Notes under the pieces: generated by a model
Seen by the model: only the letters and a program-made list of their open reading frames with translations
Told to the model about the DNA's origin: nothing
The model's database searches: none
Made by a program: the position numbers and the translations under genes
Assembly: GCF_001039355.2 (NCBI RefSeq)
Contig: NW_019774736.1
Coordinates: 591,805-653,804 of the forward strand
Reading direction: 5' to 3'
DNA length: 62,000 bases
Source of the DNA: Lingula anatina
Taxonomy: Eukaryota > Brachiopoda > Lingulata > Lingulida > Lingulidae
In this document: positions 23,085 through 36,135 of the stretch, piece by piece
How the letters are laid out: every line of letters begins with the position of its first letter
How positions within the stretch are numbered: the stretch's first letter is position 1

Positions 23085-24183
23085 TAACAAAATGCTTAAT
23101 GGCCATTAAGCCTTTTTTGACTTTATTTCTATTTCTGACACATTTTGTGACAAAGAACAATTGGCATATCTGTTAATGAGTTTTGTTCTTGTTTGTCAGT
23201 ATTTTTATCGCCAAAGTATTAAAATTCCCTCGTGTTTCTTGACAGGTAACATTCCTGACACAATGAAATGAGTTCCTAGTTAATCTGTCATTTGCAGTTA
23301 CTTCAATTTGACTTAAAACTTCAATGGAAATGTCATAAAAGATTTTTTGGCTTTTATGGCAAAATTCCTGATAGGTTGAGTAATTGCTACTGATTGCATT
23401 TTTCCCATCAATTTTTTCCAGGAATTGGCCTTCATTTAATAATCACAAATTAGATTTATGGCTCACTATTCCAATTTTGATGTGTCAGAATAGTTTCCAG
23501 TACCTTGTCACATACTGCAATTCAGCTCAATAAGAAATTCCTTCAAATTCTGTAAAATTCAGAAGGGTGTTGTTTAGACAATCTTCTCAGGCTTTTTGAC
23601 TCGAAGTGAATATAAAACATACATTGCACCTCAAGTAAATGCTCCGAAATGCACAGGCTGCATTGACAGTTTAAATCCTTCGAGACAAACAGCTCCTAAT
23701 AACTTTAGGGTGTGGCATGTTGAAGCAATCAAAATGATGACAATGTCTCTCATGGAATTGTCAAATTTGCACAATGATTCAATCTCTACCACATGCTCTG
23801 GAGACCCAAACCTTGTTATATATGCAAACCACAGCACTAATGGACCAAGTAATTCAATAAACCTTGACCATAATTGACTTGTTGTCAATGTCAAAACATA
23901 GATCGTGGAGGATAGGGATTTTTAATAATCACTTAATTATATTGGGCACATGTATTTCCCTCGTAGATGTGCATCAAATTCAAAGTTTCAATCATGCTTA
24001 TGAATGAATGAACGAATAAGCCCTCAAAAGAATTTGGGTCCATTTTAATTATCAACACAGTTACAGTGTTTCACATTCAGTAAAAACCAACCCAGAAAAT
24101 AGATTTCACTCATTCCAACTTTATATGCATTTTCAAGAAAAAACGTGTAAAATTACTTTTCATCACTTTTCCCCAAGAAATGT

Positions 24184-24219
<36 letters not shown>

Positions 24220-25783
24220 AGTCTTCTCAACTTCAGCCATGTGCACGTGGCTAACGATTCCAAGAACAACTGGCCTTGTTTTAGTTTGTCTAATATGCTT
24301 CAAATAAAATGGAACTTCTAAAACAAACTTCTAAACTGTGAACAGTTATTTTCAGAAAGCTGGGCATGCATTCAAGTGGCCACAGATTGGGGATTAACAT
24401 TGTATGTAACAACGTACCCAGTATGGCTATTTTATGCAGAAAAAGTTATAATTTTCAGTAAACTGGATTGAAAATAAACTTTTTGTAGTGATTTATCTCA
24501 GGGGCAGTGTTTTTGACTTTAAGTAAGATGCTTGAGAATTTGAGCAAGGCAGCCCGCCTCCCTGCTGTGAATGCAAGGTAAACACTAAGTAATATAGTCA
24601 CCTGGCCAGTCACACTGCATGCCCAGTTTCGAGGAACGTACGTGGAATCAGTCAGGGTATTCCTGATGTAGAGACCTCAATTTAACCCCTTCCCCATGAT
24701 CAGACACTGGGCAATATCTGCCATTTACTGATTTTCTCCAGCAAACTTTAATTTCATCAATATAGACATGGAGGACAGGAATGACACTTGGTCAGCACAG
24801 TTACCTAATCACAACAACCACAATTACTGCGCTTTGATAACTTCCTCAGGTTTAATGCTTTGAGACGGATGTTTATGGAGATACTAATTGTTAGATAAAG
24901 AGAGGAGTGAATTCATTTCTCTATAATTGATAAGTAGTGATTTCATTTGCGTATAATTAATAGAGCAGTGATTTCATTTCTAGACAACTAATAGTGTGTT
25001 GATTTCATTTTTGAGTATAAATGATAGGTTGTTGAATGAGGCATCATTTGTGATAAGGATAATGTCAGCACCAGTTTTATGCCATAGTGCACTACAGTTT
25101 AAATGTTACAGAAAAAAAAAGGACAGCAGGTTTTACCAAGTTTTTTTTCCATCTTGAATAATAATAATAATATGTCCTTTGATTATAAATACTACGTATT
25201 CAGCAAGTCACATCCCTCCATGATCGCTCCATCTGATTTGCTGTTCAGATAACTCATCTTTTTTACATACACATGAAAGAGGATACAGGTCATTAAAATG
25301 GTGTAAAATAATATCATTTCCGCACTGACATTTTATTCTACCATGATGGCATACAAAATCAATATACATTTAATAAACTTCTCACTGTACTTGCATAGCA
25401 CATTTGGTTGATGAGAAAAAAAAAAAAAAAAGAAGCAATTTTATCATTACCAGAACATCTTTCACAGTCTGAATAGGGATAAAATATGTTTCTGAATGAA
25501 GATGAAGTTGTCTGATAATTTTAGATCACCTTCCAGTCACTTTTTCTGCATTAACTGGTTTTCAAATAAACTTCACCATTACCCTAACTGTTTGGAAAGT
25601 TATCTTATACTAACATACTACCTAAATGAAGTCAGAGTTATTGAGATAGAAACTTTTCACAGCAAGAACACTTTTTGACAATGGTAATGACCATGGTAAT
25701 GACAGAGGCAATATATTCCTGTACTACCAAAGTTCTATCATGTATAAGTAGTCAACGTGGTGGACAAAGTTATCCACAACGTC
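23085..25783. other. intergenic stretch between LST2 and TTF2, no gene seen
   Basis: AT-rich sequence with an (AG)n tract at 24187-24215, an A run near 25417-25431 and a minisatellite-like tract at 24907-25029. The ORF from 23596 to 23877 has no recognisable family or splice partner. The last part before 25784 is presumably the TTF2 3' untranslated region. Confidence 0.45.
24907..25029. repeat. degenerate minisatellite, about 31-bp unit, four copies
   Basis: Each copy carries a GTGATTTCATTT-like word followed by a variable TATAATTAATAG-like word. The copies start near 24907, 24937, 24968 and 24999 and differ by several bases each. Confidence 0.65.
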
Positions 25784-27175
25784 TCAGACTCCAAACAGAA
25801 GCCGCAGATCTGCCAGGGTCAGCTTCTGCTTTGCTCCTCCAGCTCTAAAATAAGAAAAACAGAACCATAAGAGAATGCAATCAATAAATTACATTTTATT
25901 TTTATATTACAGGAATTTTCTTATAATGCAGATTTTTTTTGACATTAAAAGAAGGAAATTGACTTTTTTATTCAATCTAGAAAAGAATTTTGGACGGTTA
26001 ATTTAATCTTCAGGATTGGATTGGATTTTGTCTTCAATAATTCCATTTCTAAATGCTGTCTTTCACGATTTCCCTCATTTTCCAAGTAAATAATACCCAA
26101 GTTTGCTTTAAAAAGTAATTGGTAATCATAAATAAATATATTCAACCTATCTAAAATAACTATGAGCTAGGCTTCAACTTCTTGATTCTCAGTGAACATT
26201 GCGATTCCTAAAAATCCAGACCAGATATAGTACCAAGAACAAAACATTTTTCAACTTGGATCTAAGTATGTCTAAAATATCCCATTGTTCACTTTATAAC
26301 TGATATGACCTACAATAAAGAATTGATTACCATACTAATGCCTGATGACTGGGGTGGAAATATTCTTAACACCCAGTCAATAAAGAATCATTGTAGATTA
26401 ATTAATCTCTTTGTTCAGAGGAGAAGTTGTAACATGATGCTTTACCCAGGGTTAAATAGACTATGAGTCATTCCAGACAGGTCTTTTGCATTTAAAAGAA
26501 TTTAGAATACCCAAAAACATTATTTGAATATGGATTTTTCTTGCAGGCTTGGGTATCTAAAAACATTCAAATATAGATTTTTGGTCATTTAGTAGACTAA
26601 CTGGTGGGTTGACACCATTAGGGAACAACATCTGAAGATAATGAAAATAATCTTTTCGATTACATCTTGAGTGCATTATGACGTTTGATTCGGTATACCA
26701 AACAAACTGGAAGAGAACTTTTTTCCTGTGAGAATGTGGTAGAAAGTCAGAAGGGTAATAAGATAAAGAAGATACAGGAATGGGAGGATGTACATTGGAA
26801 TCAGCTTCTGGTAATAGGAGATACATAGGAAGCACATAGGCCAAAGAAAGGAAGCATAGTGCAACAATACCTAAATGCTAATCAAATACTTATCAAATGG
26901 GTTGTTAAAATAGATATAAATAGCTGCATGTCTTGATAGATTGAAAAGGAAAACTGATCATGATCTCAAGCAATGGTCCCCTGCCCATATATTTTTGGCT
27001 AAATATTGATGGTTTCCCCTGGCTCAGAAAATCACCTGCCAAAAGTTTTCTCCTACCTTGATAGTATAATTAACAGATACAATCTACTTACCCTGCCAGA
27101 ACATTCTTTGCAAGGGAGAGCTTTCTTTTTTGAAGTTCAACAATCTTCTCCTCAACAGTGTTTTTACATATAAAT
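25784..27175 (-). CDS. TTF2: TTF2 homologue (SNF2-family transcription termination ATPase), last two coding exons
   Basis: Two minus-strand exons encode the C-terminus. Exon 27175-27092 (acceptor TTTTCAG, donor GTAAGT) gives FICKNTVEEKIVELQKRK and LSLAKNVLA. Exon 25844-25784 gives AGGAKQKLTLADLRLLFGV and the stop TGA. The junction phase agrees. This matches the end of TTF2/lodestar proteins: the VEEKI motif that closes the SNF2 helicase core, and the diagnostic KLTLADL ending. Family knowledge: TTF2 is an ATP-dependent, double-stranded-DNA translocase that releases RNA polymerase II transcripts, notably at mitosis. The preceding exon, which should carry the QxxDRxxRxGQ motif, was not found by eye in 27.2-46.4 kb, so the gene is partial here and its upstream intron is probably long. 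It converges tail to tail with LST2. Confidence 0.85.
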
Positions 27176-30100
27176 CTGAAAATAAACATTCAAGTTCTTC
27201 CTTACATCAAAAGAAGAATAAGTGTGTGTGTGTGTGTGTGTGTGCATGTGCGTGTACTATTTACTGGAAAGATATAATGATGTATCGCAAGATATAACGC
27301 GTCATTATTATATCCTCCCAGTATCACTGGTCTGAGCCCTCTCTGTGAAGATGTCCTACCACTCCAGTATTTTATAGAAATTATATATATTATTAACTTA
27401 CTAGTATGTAAAACTCAATTTGTCTGCTAAGAGTCCAGTACCATGGTTAATTGAATTTTGTGGAAAAAAATTACTTCACATCATGAAACTATGTGTGCAT
27501 AAGGGGCAACTTTTTCTATCTACCCAAGGCATACTCATGTCTACTCAGCATACAATGTGTACAATGTGCTGGTAGAGATGACCAGCTAGTGTATCTCTCA
27601 GATTGAGAGATGTCTAGCTGAACACAGCAAAATCCCTTCATAACCAATTACTGTCTTACAAACATACTTTTATATATCACTCTACACAAACCAACTGGCA
27701 ACCTCCATATACTAATGCCAAAATAATACTTCTAATGTTCAACTAAGTAGTCTTAACTGAAGTAACATTTCAAAAATAACTCATAAGTAATGAGAAAATC
27801 TACGGTTTCTGACATCATTAATCTTATAGGAAAAGGTTTCAAACCCTTACATCTTACACTATGTGCGTCTTGTGCCTCACATTTTTACCATTGACAAACC
27901 TGACATTTATATGCACCTCATCAAACTGTAATGCAAGTTATCTCCAGTAATTTACCTACTGTATCTCCCTTTTATGATTTAACAGTTTTGAAAAGATAAG
28001 CTTGTATCTTTTTCTCTACTGCCTGAACAATACTGATTAATCACAGCCATTTTATCATCGTGGCCTTTTTACAAACACTTTGTTTTAGAAAGCTTTTTAG
28101 ATATTCATTTTCAACAATCAATTTTTATCAGTAATCTTAAGTTCCTAAAAAGCCCAGTTAGAAAAAAAAAAAGATTTTTATATTTTGCAAAGGTCTGAGC
28201 ATGATCTAAAAAAATTCAATCTTCTCTCTTCTTTAGAAGTCTCATGCATCTGCATGACGCTAACAAATCTGGTAATGTGCTACATCAGAGGTGACTTTAT
28301 CAGTGATTTAGAAATGATATTTTGTCACTTTGAACTGACAGGAGACAGGCCGTGCTGTGATTGTGATCTCTGATTCCAGCATTTCATGCTGTTATATCAT
28401 GCCCTACTGCAGTACTATAGTCTTTAGCCCTCATGTCTTGTTAGATATCAATCCATCTTCACAGCCAAAAGCCACAGAAGTGGCAGTATTGTGGTAAAAA
28501 CATCTCTCACTGAGGATTACACCACAAAACCATTAATGCTTGATAGAGCTTCTTCATTTCATGACAGTTTAAAAGTTTAATTCCTGATTTCTTGACCTTC
28601 AAAGATATTATGTGTTGCTTAAAGCGTTTCTATAAAGAAACCCAATCAATAATCATTTTACAAAGTAATAAATTGATATCCATGTTGGCCTTTAACATTC
28701 TTTTGAATTCTTGAGTTTCATCAGCCCATACAGGTGTGCCTTGCGTTAATTGTTTTTCCAAATCACAGACAAATCCTTCAGAAACAAAACATTGATTTAT
28801 TGCATTCAACTACAGATAATCCAGCAGCAAAACAAATGCCCACCCCACCCCCCCAAAAAAAGCAGCAACTTCCTCTTTTAAGGTGGTAGTACAAACAGTA
28901 TGTAGTTATTCTATAAACAAATAGATATTTTTATTCTCCTTATAGAGAGTTAAAGACAATCAATTTACAAACTGACATGCCACACTCAATCACCATAGGG
29001 ACCGTTCATCTGACATGTGTCAACCCATGCATTAAATGATCCCATACATAGTTATCATAGTTTGAATGATCTGTGTCACTGTCTGATTGAAAAAATTCAG
29101 GTTGACAACCAAGATTGCTTCTAGTCTTACACTTTGAATCAAGACTTTACCAAATCAATTCACCATTAGTAAGAAGGAGCAATTTTTCGGCTTTGGATCT
29201 GCCTCTTACCCCCAGCTGGTGTGAAATCAAGTGTGATTTCAGAGAATTTGGAGGAAAGTAGGTTAAAAAATAATGGCAGACTAGCCAGTGTGGTGCAGCA
29301 GTGAATAAATGCTGTCAGAATATATCCATAAATACTTTTTCTGGTTGTCAAATTACAGTCTACTGCAGATCAGTACAAATTTACCACATTTTCTTTGTTA
29401 TTTTTGTATTGCTTTTTCAACATTCCTGGCACAAAGAGGTTCACTTTGATTGTTAAAAAGTTAACCTCACATTACGTGAATACTCGTGTTTTTTCTAGTC
29501 AAGTCTCACAATGTAGTGACCCCCATTTAACAATGATGGTTCACATGACTTATTTATATCACATGGCCTAGGTATCTTTTCACTGTGAATAACTTGTCTG
29601 ATTCCTAACAGAATCATCAAATTTTGGATTAATCTAATTGGCTAGTGGACCCATTGCCTATCAAAGCCAGTTTCCCTGTAACCACATTAGTGTGTTGGCA
29701 ATACAATGAGACCAATCTTCTACCTGTCAGTTATTATGGGTTGACGCTCTTTCTCAGACTTGCTTCTCATGAGAAATTGGCTATTTGAGGTGAAAAACTA
29801 ACCAATATAGAGGCAATAAAACCAAAAGATGGCCTCAGAAAACACTGAACATTTTAACTGAGGCAATGGTCTCTTCATCTGCTGGAAAAACCAACAGGAC
29901 ATATAACCTTGGGACTCCTTGAACTTTACCATTTCATTTCTCATTTTTTTGGAAAGACTAATAACCCGAACTTTATTTGTTCATCCTTTTCATGGTGATC
30001 AATACCTGAAATTAATAACGTTTCATTCTGACCTGATCTGTACAAGGGGAATATGAAGGATGCTGTCAGACTAAATCCATAACTGTCATTGGCATGATGA

Positions 30101-33100
30101 GATTTAAATTTGTGGCTTAGTATGTGCAGGCTATTTTAAGGTAAATATATAAAGAACACTTTTATAAGCAAAAATGCAAGTTTCTCAAATTAAATTATAA
30201 TAGGAAAAATACAGTAGCAGATTATTTCTACATACAAATCTGTTAAAAGCCAATTTATCATTACTGGACCAGGTGACGTTTATCCACATATTCATTATTA
30301 CTAAACAACCAAAAAATGTAGGTATGGGTATGTAAATTGCATTCATCAGGTAGATTAGACAAGTGGCAACACTTCATCCAGTTGTTTTACATGTTATGGT
30401 GGTCCAAATCATCAAATGTTATAATGCCAGGGTTCACTGACTGTCTCATAATTAGTCAATGCAGACAGCACTTGTGATTCTAGCATTGAGTAAATGTCAA
30501 ATCATGCATGTAACATTCATGGAGCATCAACCGATGTACAGTAACAGGTCAGCGAAAAGCTAGACTCATAAATGCTAATTATTATTGTAAAAAAGACCTT
30601 ATTTTTATCATATGCATACCAGACTAGTCTAGTTGAATGGATTTTCTATCAAATTTACAAATCAAATATATATCTGTCAACAAAATCCATTGTCAGTTAC
30701 AGCACAAAAATTAAGATGGGCTGCAATTTTTTCCTTGTCAAAATAACAATAGCCACTTGAATTTTAAATCTATTTTATATCCAGCTAATTTCTGTCCGAT
30801 TGTAACAACTAATGGGCAGCCTTGCTGACATTCAAAGCAAGTGTAGCAGTAAAGTCAAATCCTCAAAATATCTGATGATACTAATGACAAAACCACTAAC
30901 TTAATCAAAGTGACCTTTAAGACTTAAGTAGGCATTAGTTGTCCAGGCACTGAAAAGATGACATTTGGTAGTGTCCGGTGATATAAGGTGTGCATTAATA
31001 CCAAGGAAATGCTACACCAAGGTACAGCCAATCTGAACACAGCAACTGCCTTTTTTAAGTCAAACTTCCGTTTTTACTTCTATTTATCACTGAGGTGCTT
31101 ACAGTCACCATTTCAAATCTGCAGTACCACATTCAAAAGTTAAAGATATCTGAAACATCTATCCAAGGAATCTTAACTAATTTTGCCTATTGTTCAATTC
31201 TTAGTCACCAATGACGTGCTAGTTAGGAGTCTGGGTACTTAAATGCCAAAATGCCAAACAACAGGCAGCACTAGAGTGAAAAGCTCTCCTGTGCATTATT
31301 TATCTGCAAATGTGATCAAAGTGAAGGGTGGGATTACAAAAGAAATCAATCCGATTTACTATGAATTCATTTATTTAATGCTGGTTGAGACATTCCAGGA
31401 AGTGATGCTCAATTTATTTGACAAAAATACAGTTTTTCCTTGATTAATGCCACTTCAAAGTTTGGTTACTTCTATAATTAGAGTGTTATGGGCTTCTCTG
31501 GAGTCTTTAAGGGGAAAACACATGATTCTGCTACAGATATTTCAGGGTGCTTCTAGACTGATGATTTTCAATAAATATTTCAAGAGTCATTCACCTCTTC
31601 TCCGGACATTATACATTTAACTATAGTCTTTGTGATGAATATAAATATATATCTATACTCATCACAATGACTTCAAGAAGAAATTCACATTCTATTCTCT
31701 CATCTTTTTCAAACAAAGCTCTAGTTATATTGTACCAAACAAGAAACAAAGCTGTGGACCTTATTACCTGAACAAAAGTCAACCCTGTACAAACTCCTTT
31801 CTTCAAAACATTACGCAGAAACAATTAATTTTAATATGGCTATTTTCATTTACAACGAAACAGACAATATGAGAATGATCATCAATTTAATCCATGAGAA
31901 GAGAATCCCCAGTAGAGAGGGTGCAGTGTGATGATTATAGTAGAGATTTATATCCCAAGCCTACAGACTTATAAGCAACATAAATCACCTTGCCCATCAT
32001 CTTTGCCTCCTTCCAAAGATACGCAGAATACCATGAGGTCCAACAAAACACTTAAATTTACCTCTCAAGGATCTTATGCCATACTTGACCCATCATTAGT
32101 TACCCTTACACGCTACTGACATTCCAAAACAATGTACTGACCAAATGGCAAGATATCAGTGTGCCTTGCTTTGTATTTCAGCAATTTACTGGCAGGTATA
32201 ATTTTACTGATCCATTTTACAGCTTTATCAGTTATGCCAGAATCAATAACACAAACGGTTAACCTGGAACCCTGAAATATAATTTGCCTAACAATCTTCA
32301 AGCATCTTTCATCAGCAGTATGAAAAAGAAATTTCCGAGTCAAAAAGAGGAAAATTTACAGATGTTTTTCTGGTCTATGTCACATCAACATTAGGTAACA
32401 AAGGCTCATGAATCAAAACATTAGCTCTCATCAGCCTAATGCAATTTCTCCCAAAGAGTTCATCAATCAAAATATGTTTGAAAGTCATTCTGAAAGAAAC
32501 AACAAAATGCGCAGACCTTAGAAATAAGGCTAATGGAATTTGGACAATAACTGTTTGAGGGAAGACCAAAAAAATCAATCTTCTTTGGCATTAGCTAATG
32601 ATAGATTTTGAAATTATCGAGAGGTTCAGAGAGGCATGGATCAACTGAGTCTGTTCCAACATTTATGTCAGTGCATTTAAACTAGACAAGAACAAACGCA
32701 GTGACAAATGGGAAGCAAATTGTTATATCTTTTGAGCTATGTAAAACAAGCTCATTTCTAATTAGGCCCCAAAAGCAGGTCCAAAGTTGCAATTAAGGGA
32801 ATTCATTATTTCAATATAGGCAAATATCTGTCCGTTCAACTCTAGTAGTGATTATCCGACGTGTCTCATGGTTTCTTCAGGGATAACCATCCTAAAGCCC
32901 CATAAATGATAATTGCTGTTTGCTATCATGAACCACATAATATTGGGAACACAAGTGCCCAAATTAACGACTCGAGCCACAATTTCAGTGCACGAACGTA
33001 AACTTAGTAACCACAGCATCCATAAGCATGGAAAATTTGGTCAAATTCATCGGTGTCTCTGGCTGTACATATAGGGCTTCCTTTATTTAACACAAGACTT

Positions 33101-33771
33101 TTCAATGGCGGAGGATACGAAAAGCAGTATGTTAGAGCCTTCAGAGATTCAGAGATCGTTTCTATCAACTAAAAAATATGTTTTTATGGATTTGCTTTAT
33201 TAATTATACAAGAACATATAAAAAGTCTAAAATCAAACTAATGTATTCCTATCATCTAGTATCCACACTGCAATTAACACTTGTGCTCTTGACAATCTCG
33301 TCACAAATGAAATGTAGCGAACAGGTAGGTAAGTGGACTTGCAGTTCGTGTTTTGTTGTGCGTGATGCACGTGGCTGCTAATTTACATTCATGTTATGAA
33401 ATCTAGCTTGAGTCATTAATTTGGGCATTCCTTTTCACAAATCTAGGTATGAGTTCGCAAACGGCTAATCTGTCTAGATGGCCTGATTCTACATGCCAGG
33501 TACTAAAGTTGATCATCTTCAAAAGTTATGCAACTTAATTTTAACATACAAACAAGTATCAAGAGTATGTATAGAGAAGGTTGCCAGACAAATATTATTC
33601 TCTCCCAATCTGAAAAGATTTGCCAGGTTCAAACACAGACCTCTAAATATGATGCTATTGATGCTTCTCAAGGAGTTACCAAGGATATTGAAACCAATGC
33701 TAGAGGTCAAGGTCAAGGAATGTAGAATATGCAAAGCACAAAGGTCACTTACTTCCACAGATGGCCTCTAG
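27176..33771. other. long non-coding stretch, probably TTF2 intron or intergenic
   Basis: I read both strands for exon-like segments with homology and found none I can support. A (TG)n tract lies at 27222-27244. A 32-codon ORF at 33105-33203 (+) begins in good start context (CAATGGCGG) but has no usable donor and no recognisable homology. Further TTF2 exons could be hidden here. Confidence 0.4.
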
Positions 33772-33773
33772 TA

Positions 33774-34307
33774 CCCCATTCACACTACAGTCATTTATTC
33801 GAATAAATAGCGAATTAGGTCCCGATTCGAATAACTGTATTAGTCTGAACGTGTGAGGATTTTTGTAAAGCGGATTTTCAAAATCCTGCTAGCGAGCTGG
33901 ATTTTCTTCAGCGATTCGAATAACTTACCGGAATCGACACCTGTACAGATCTTACTGCGCATGTGTGCAGATAAGTGCGGGTATCTATGAATGCTTGTTT
34001 ATTACTTAAGTGATTGCACCAAACATATTTGGAGGTCACCACTCACTACAACATAAGAAGAATAACTTATTTTGCCATATACTTCCCAAGAATGCTGGAA
34101 TGTCTTTTGAGTTGCATTTGCCGTCACACATTTTTGTTGGTATTTGAGTTTTCCTGTGCAGCGCATGCGCGAGTGTTCAAAACAGAAAGTTAAACCTGAA
34201 ATTTTCAACGTGGGATTCACGAGTGTGAACGCAATACCGAATCGAATTCCTCATGAAAAATTTGAATTATAGAAATGTGCATTTTTGCAACTGTAGTGTA
34301 AATGGGA
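33774..34307. mobile_element. 534-bp MITE with 18-bp inverted ends and TA target duplication
   Basis: The left end CCCCATTCACACTACAGT (33774-33791) is repeated inverted at 34290-34307 as TCCCATTTACACTACAGT, and a TA dinucleotide flanks each side. Sub-terminal GAATCG/CGATTC words recur inverted. No transposase ORF. It contains GCGCATGCGC at 34161-34170, a perfect NRF-1-type palindrome, and TGCGCATGTG near 33956. TA duplication suggests Tc1/mariner mobilisation; the superfamily is not certain. Confidence 0.75.
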
Positions 34308-35992
34308 TATAGATTGCTCACAATGGTGCAAGTATTATGTCTTCAATGATTAGTAAGTGTGTACATTATAGGCAATTGTGAAATTTCATCCAGAAAAACT
34401 TCTGGATTGAAATATCAAGTGATGTTACATGCACCACTAAAAATTAAAAAAAAACAAAAAAAAACAAACAAACAAAAAAACAACTCATTGTCTGTGTCTT
34501 TCATATCCAGGCAAAACTTTATAACAGAGTCAATCAAGACTTGCGTAATGTAATTTTACCACTGCACAGCTTTTATTATCTGTAATTAGGGCCCACCTAC
34601 ATTAATAAAACAATCCATCAATGCATTATGTGCCCACGTAAATCAATCAGTTCCAGCAGCCACTGCATGCAGCTCACTCTCATCACTGTTAAACTCTTAA
34701 GAAACAGTTAGAACTCCTTTTGTGTACATATTGCCACAAACACATGTGATTAATATGACCTAATACATAAAAGGTGGCTATCTCTACTTTTTACTTTGTT
34801 GTAATTGCTAGATTATATCTTTTATGTCACAGAATCTTATTTGTTTTGAGCAAACCTTTGGGCTATACAATCTCTGGAATCCTGGAAATTTGAACAATTT
34901 TCCCCTTTGTCAACAAGGTAATTCATATCCCTAATCCTTAAGAAAAATATGATGTATAAATCCATCTTTGGATCTAAATCTACATTTTTATTGTTACAAA
35001 TAAAATATATCACCATGAGTCTCCAGCTCTATTATGTGGGTGACAAAAAATTAGAAATGCATACTAAAAACTGTCAACAGTTTTGGCCATGGAATACTTG
35101 GGTGATCAAGGAAAAAATGAAATTTTCCAGGAAAATTAAATTTAGTTTCATACAATGTGTATAGATGTATAACATGCACTTTGTGCCCTTTACCTATCAA
35201 GTACAGTCATATAATAGTAGAATTGCTCAAATACAAACCCAGTGTTTTCAATGTCTTAATTTAGGTAATATCTAAATTGTTCTCTCTCTTTTCTCTCTCC
35301 ACCTTTCAGACATACCCTTCACAAAGTATTTAGCTATGATGTTGTGTTCATGTAACAATTTGAGTCAGGGTCTGTCAATAGTGAGTACAGCAAACAAGAA
35401 ATTGCGAATGTCAAAGGCACCTATTTCTATAAAACTATAATCATAACAAGGGATCAAATCACTTTTAAATTGGCTCACAAATCAGTCAGCCAACATATAG
35501 ATTATGACTTACGCAATAAAAATCAAATACACCAAACTTACTTAATGAGGAAATGACACTAAATTCCAGATTACAGAGTCTAAGGTTCCAATCTCAAAAT
35601 GTCAAAATTTTCATTCCAAAAGACACTGATATCTTGTAAACAAAGAAAGATGGTTCATCATTACTATTTCAGCTCCGTTGGTGATACCACCTGGGGAGAA
35701 CACTAATAGGAATTTTATGAAACTACAGTTACTGAAAAAATATCAATGATTTATGGCTAATACACTTCCCACATACAGAGACTTCACAGGAAAAGGTTCA
35801 AAGAGAGAAAGGATATTATTTCAGTCTTTAATGTGCCCAGCACCTCATAAGACATCAAGCACTAAACTCCTTTATTATACCTTAATCCATGTCCTCAAAG
35901 ATAAGGACAGACACAGGATCTCTGAGGTTACATATTTACTCATTTAATCCCTTTGTCTATATTTTAATTCAAAGTCAATATTCCTTCTAGGT

Positions 35993-36135
35993 CTACCAGC
36001 ATGTTTTTATAAATTGAAAAATCTTCTCTGCCAGTTCCTTGGTGTCATCAATGCGCAAATAAAACCTATACTTATTTCCATTCCAAGTGTGTTTCAGTAT
36101 AAAGTCATTGATGATGCAAATACTGTTTGACTTGG
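35993..36135 (-). CDS. candidate terminal exon of an unrecognised gene
   Basis: On the minus strand a pyrimidine-rich tract ending CCTGACCTGAG at 36136 is followed by 143 nt open in one frame: two bases, 46 codons and TAG. The translation looks protein-like: SNSICIINDF, then KHTWNGNKYRFYLRIDD and TKELAEKIFQFIKTCW. TTTATT near 35870-35875 would serve as a minus-strand AATAAA about 120 nt downstream. I do not recognise the family; the strand-then-helix ending is loosely like the C-terminus of LAGLIDADG homing endonucleases, but that is weak. No upstream exon was found, and there is no ATG, so it cannot stand alone. Confidence 0.3.

Noticed and set aside
33105-33203. 32-codon ORF starting MAEDTKSSML in a strong start context.
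   Set aside because: No usable splice donor, no homology and an early stop. It could be a first exon, but nothing joins to it.
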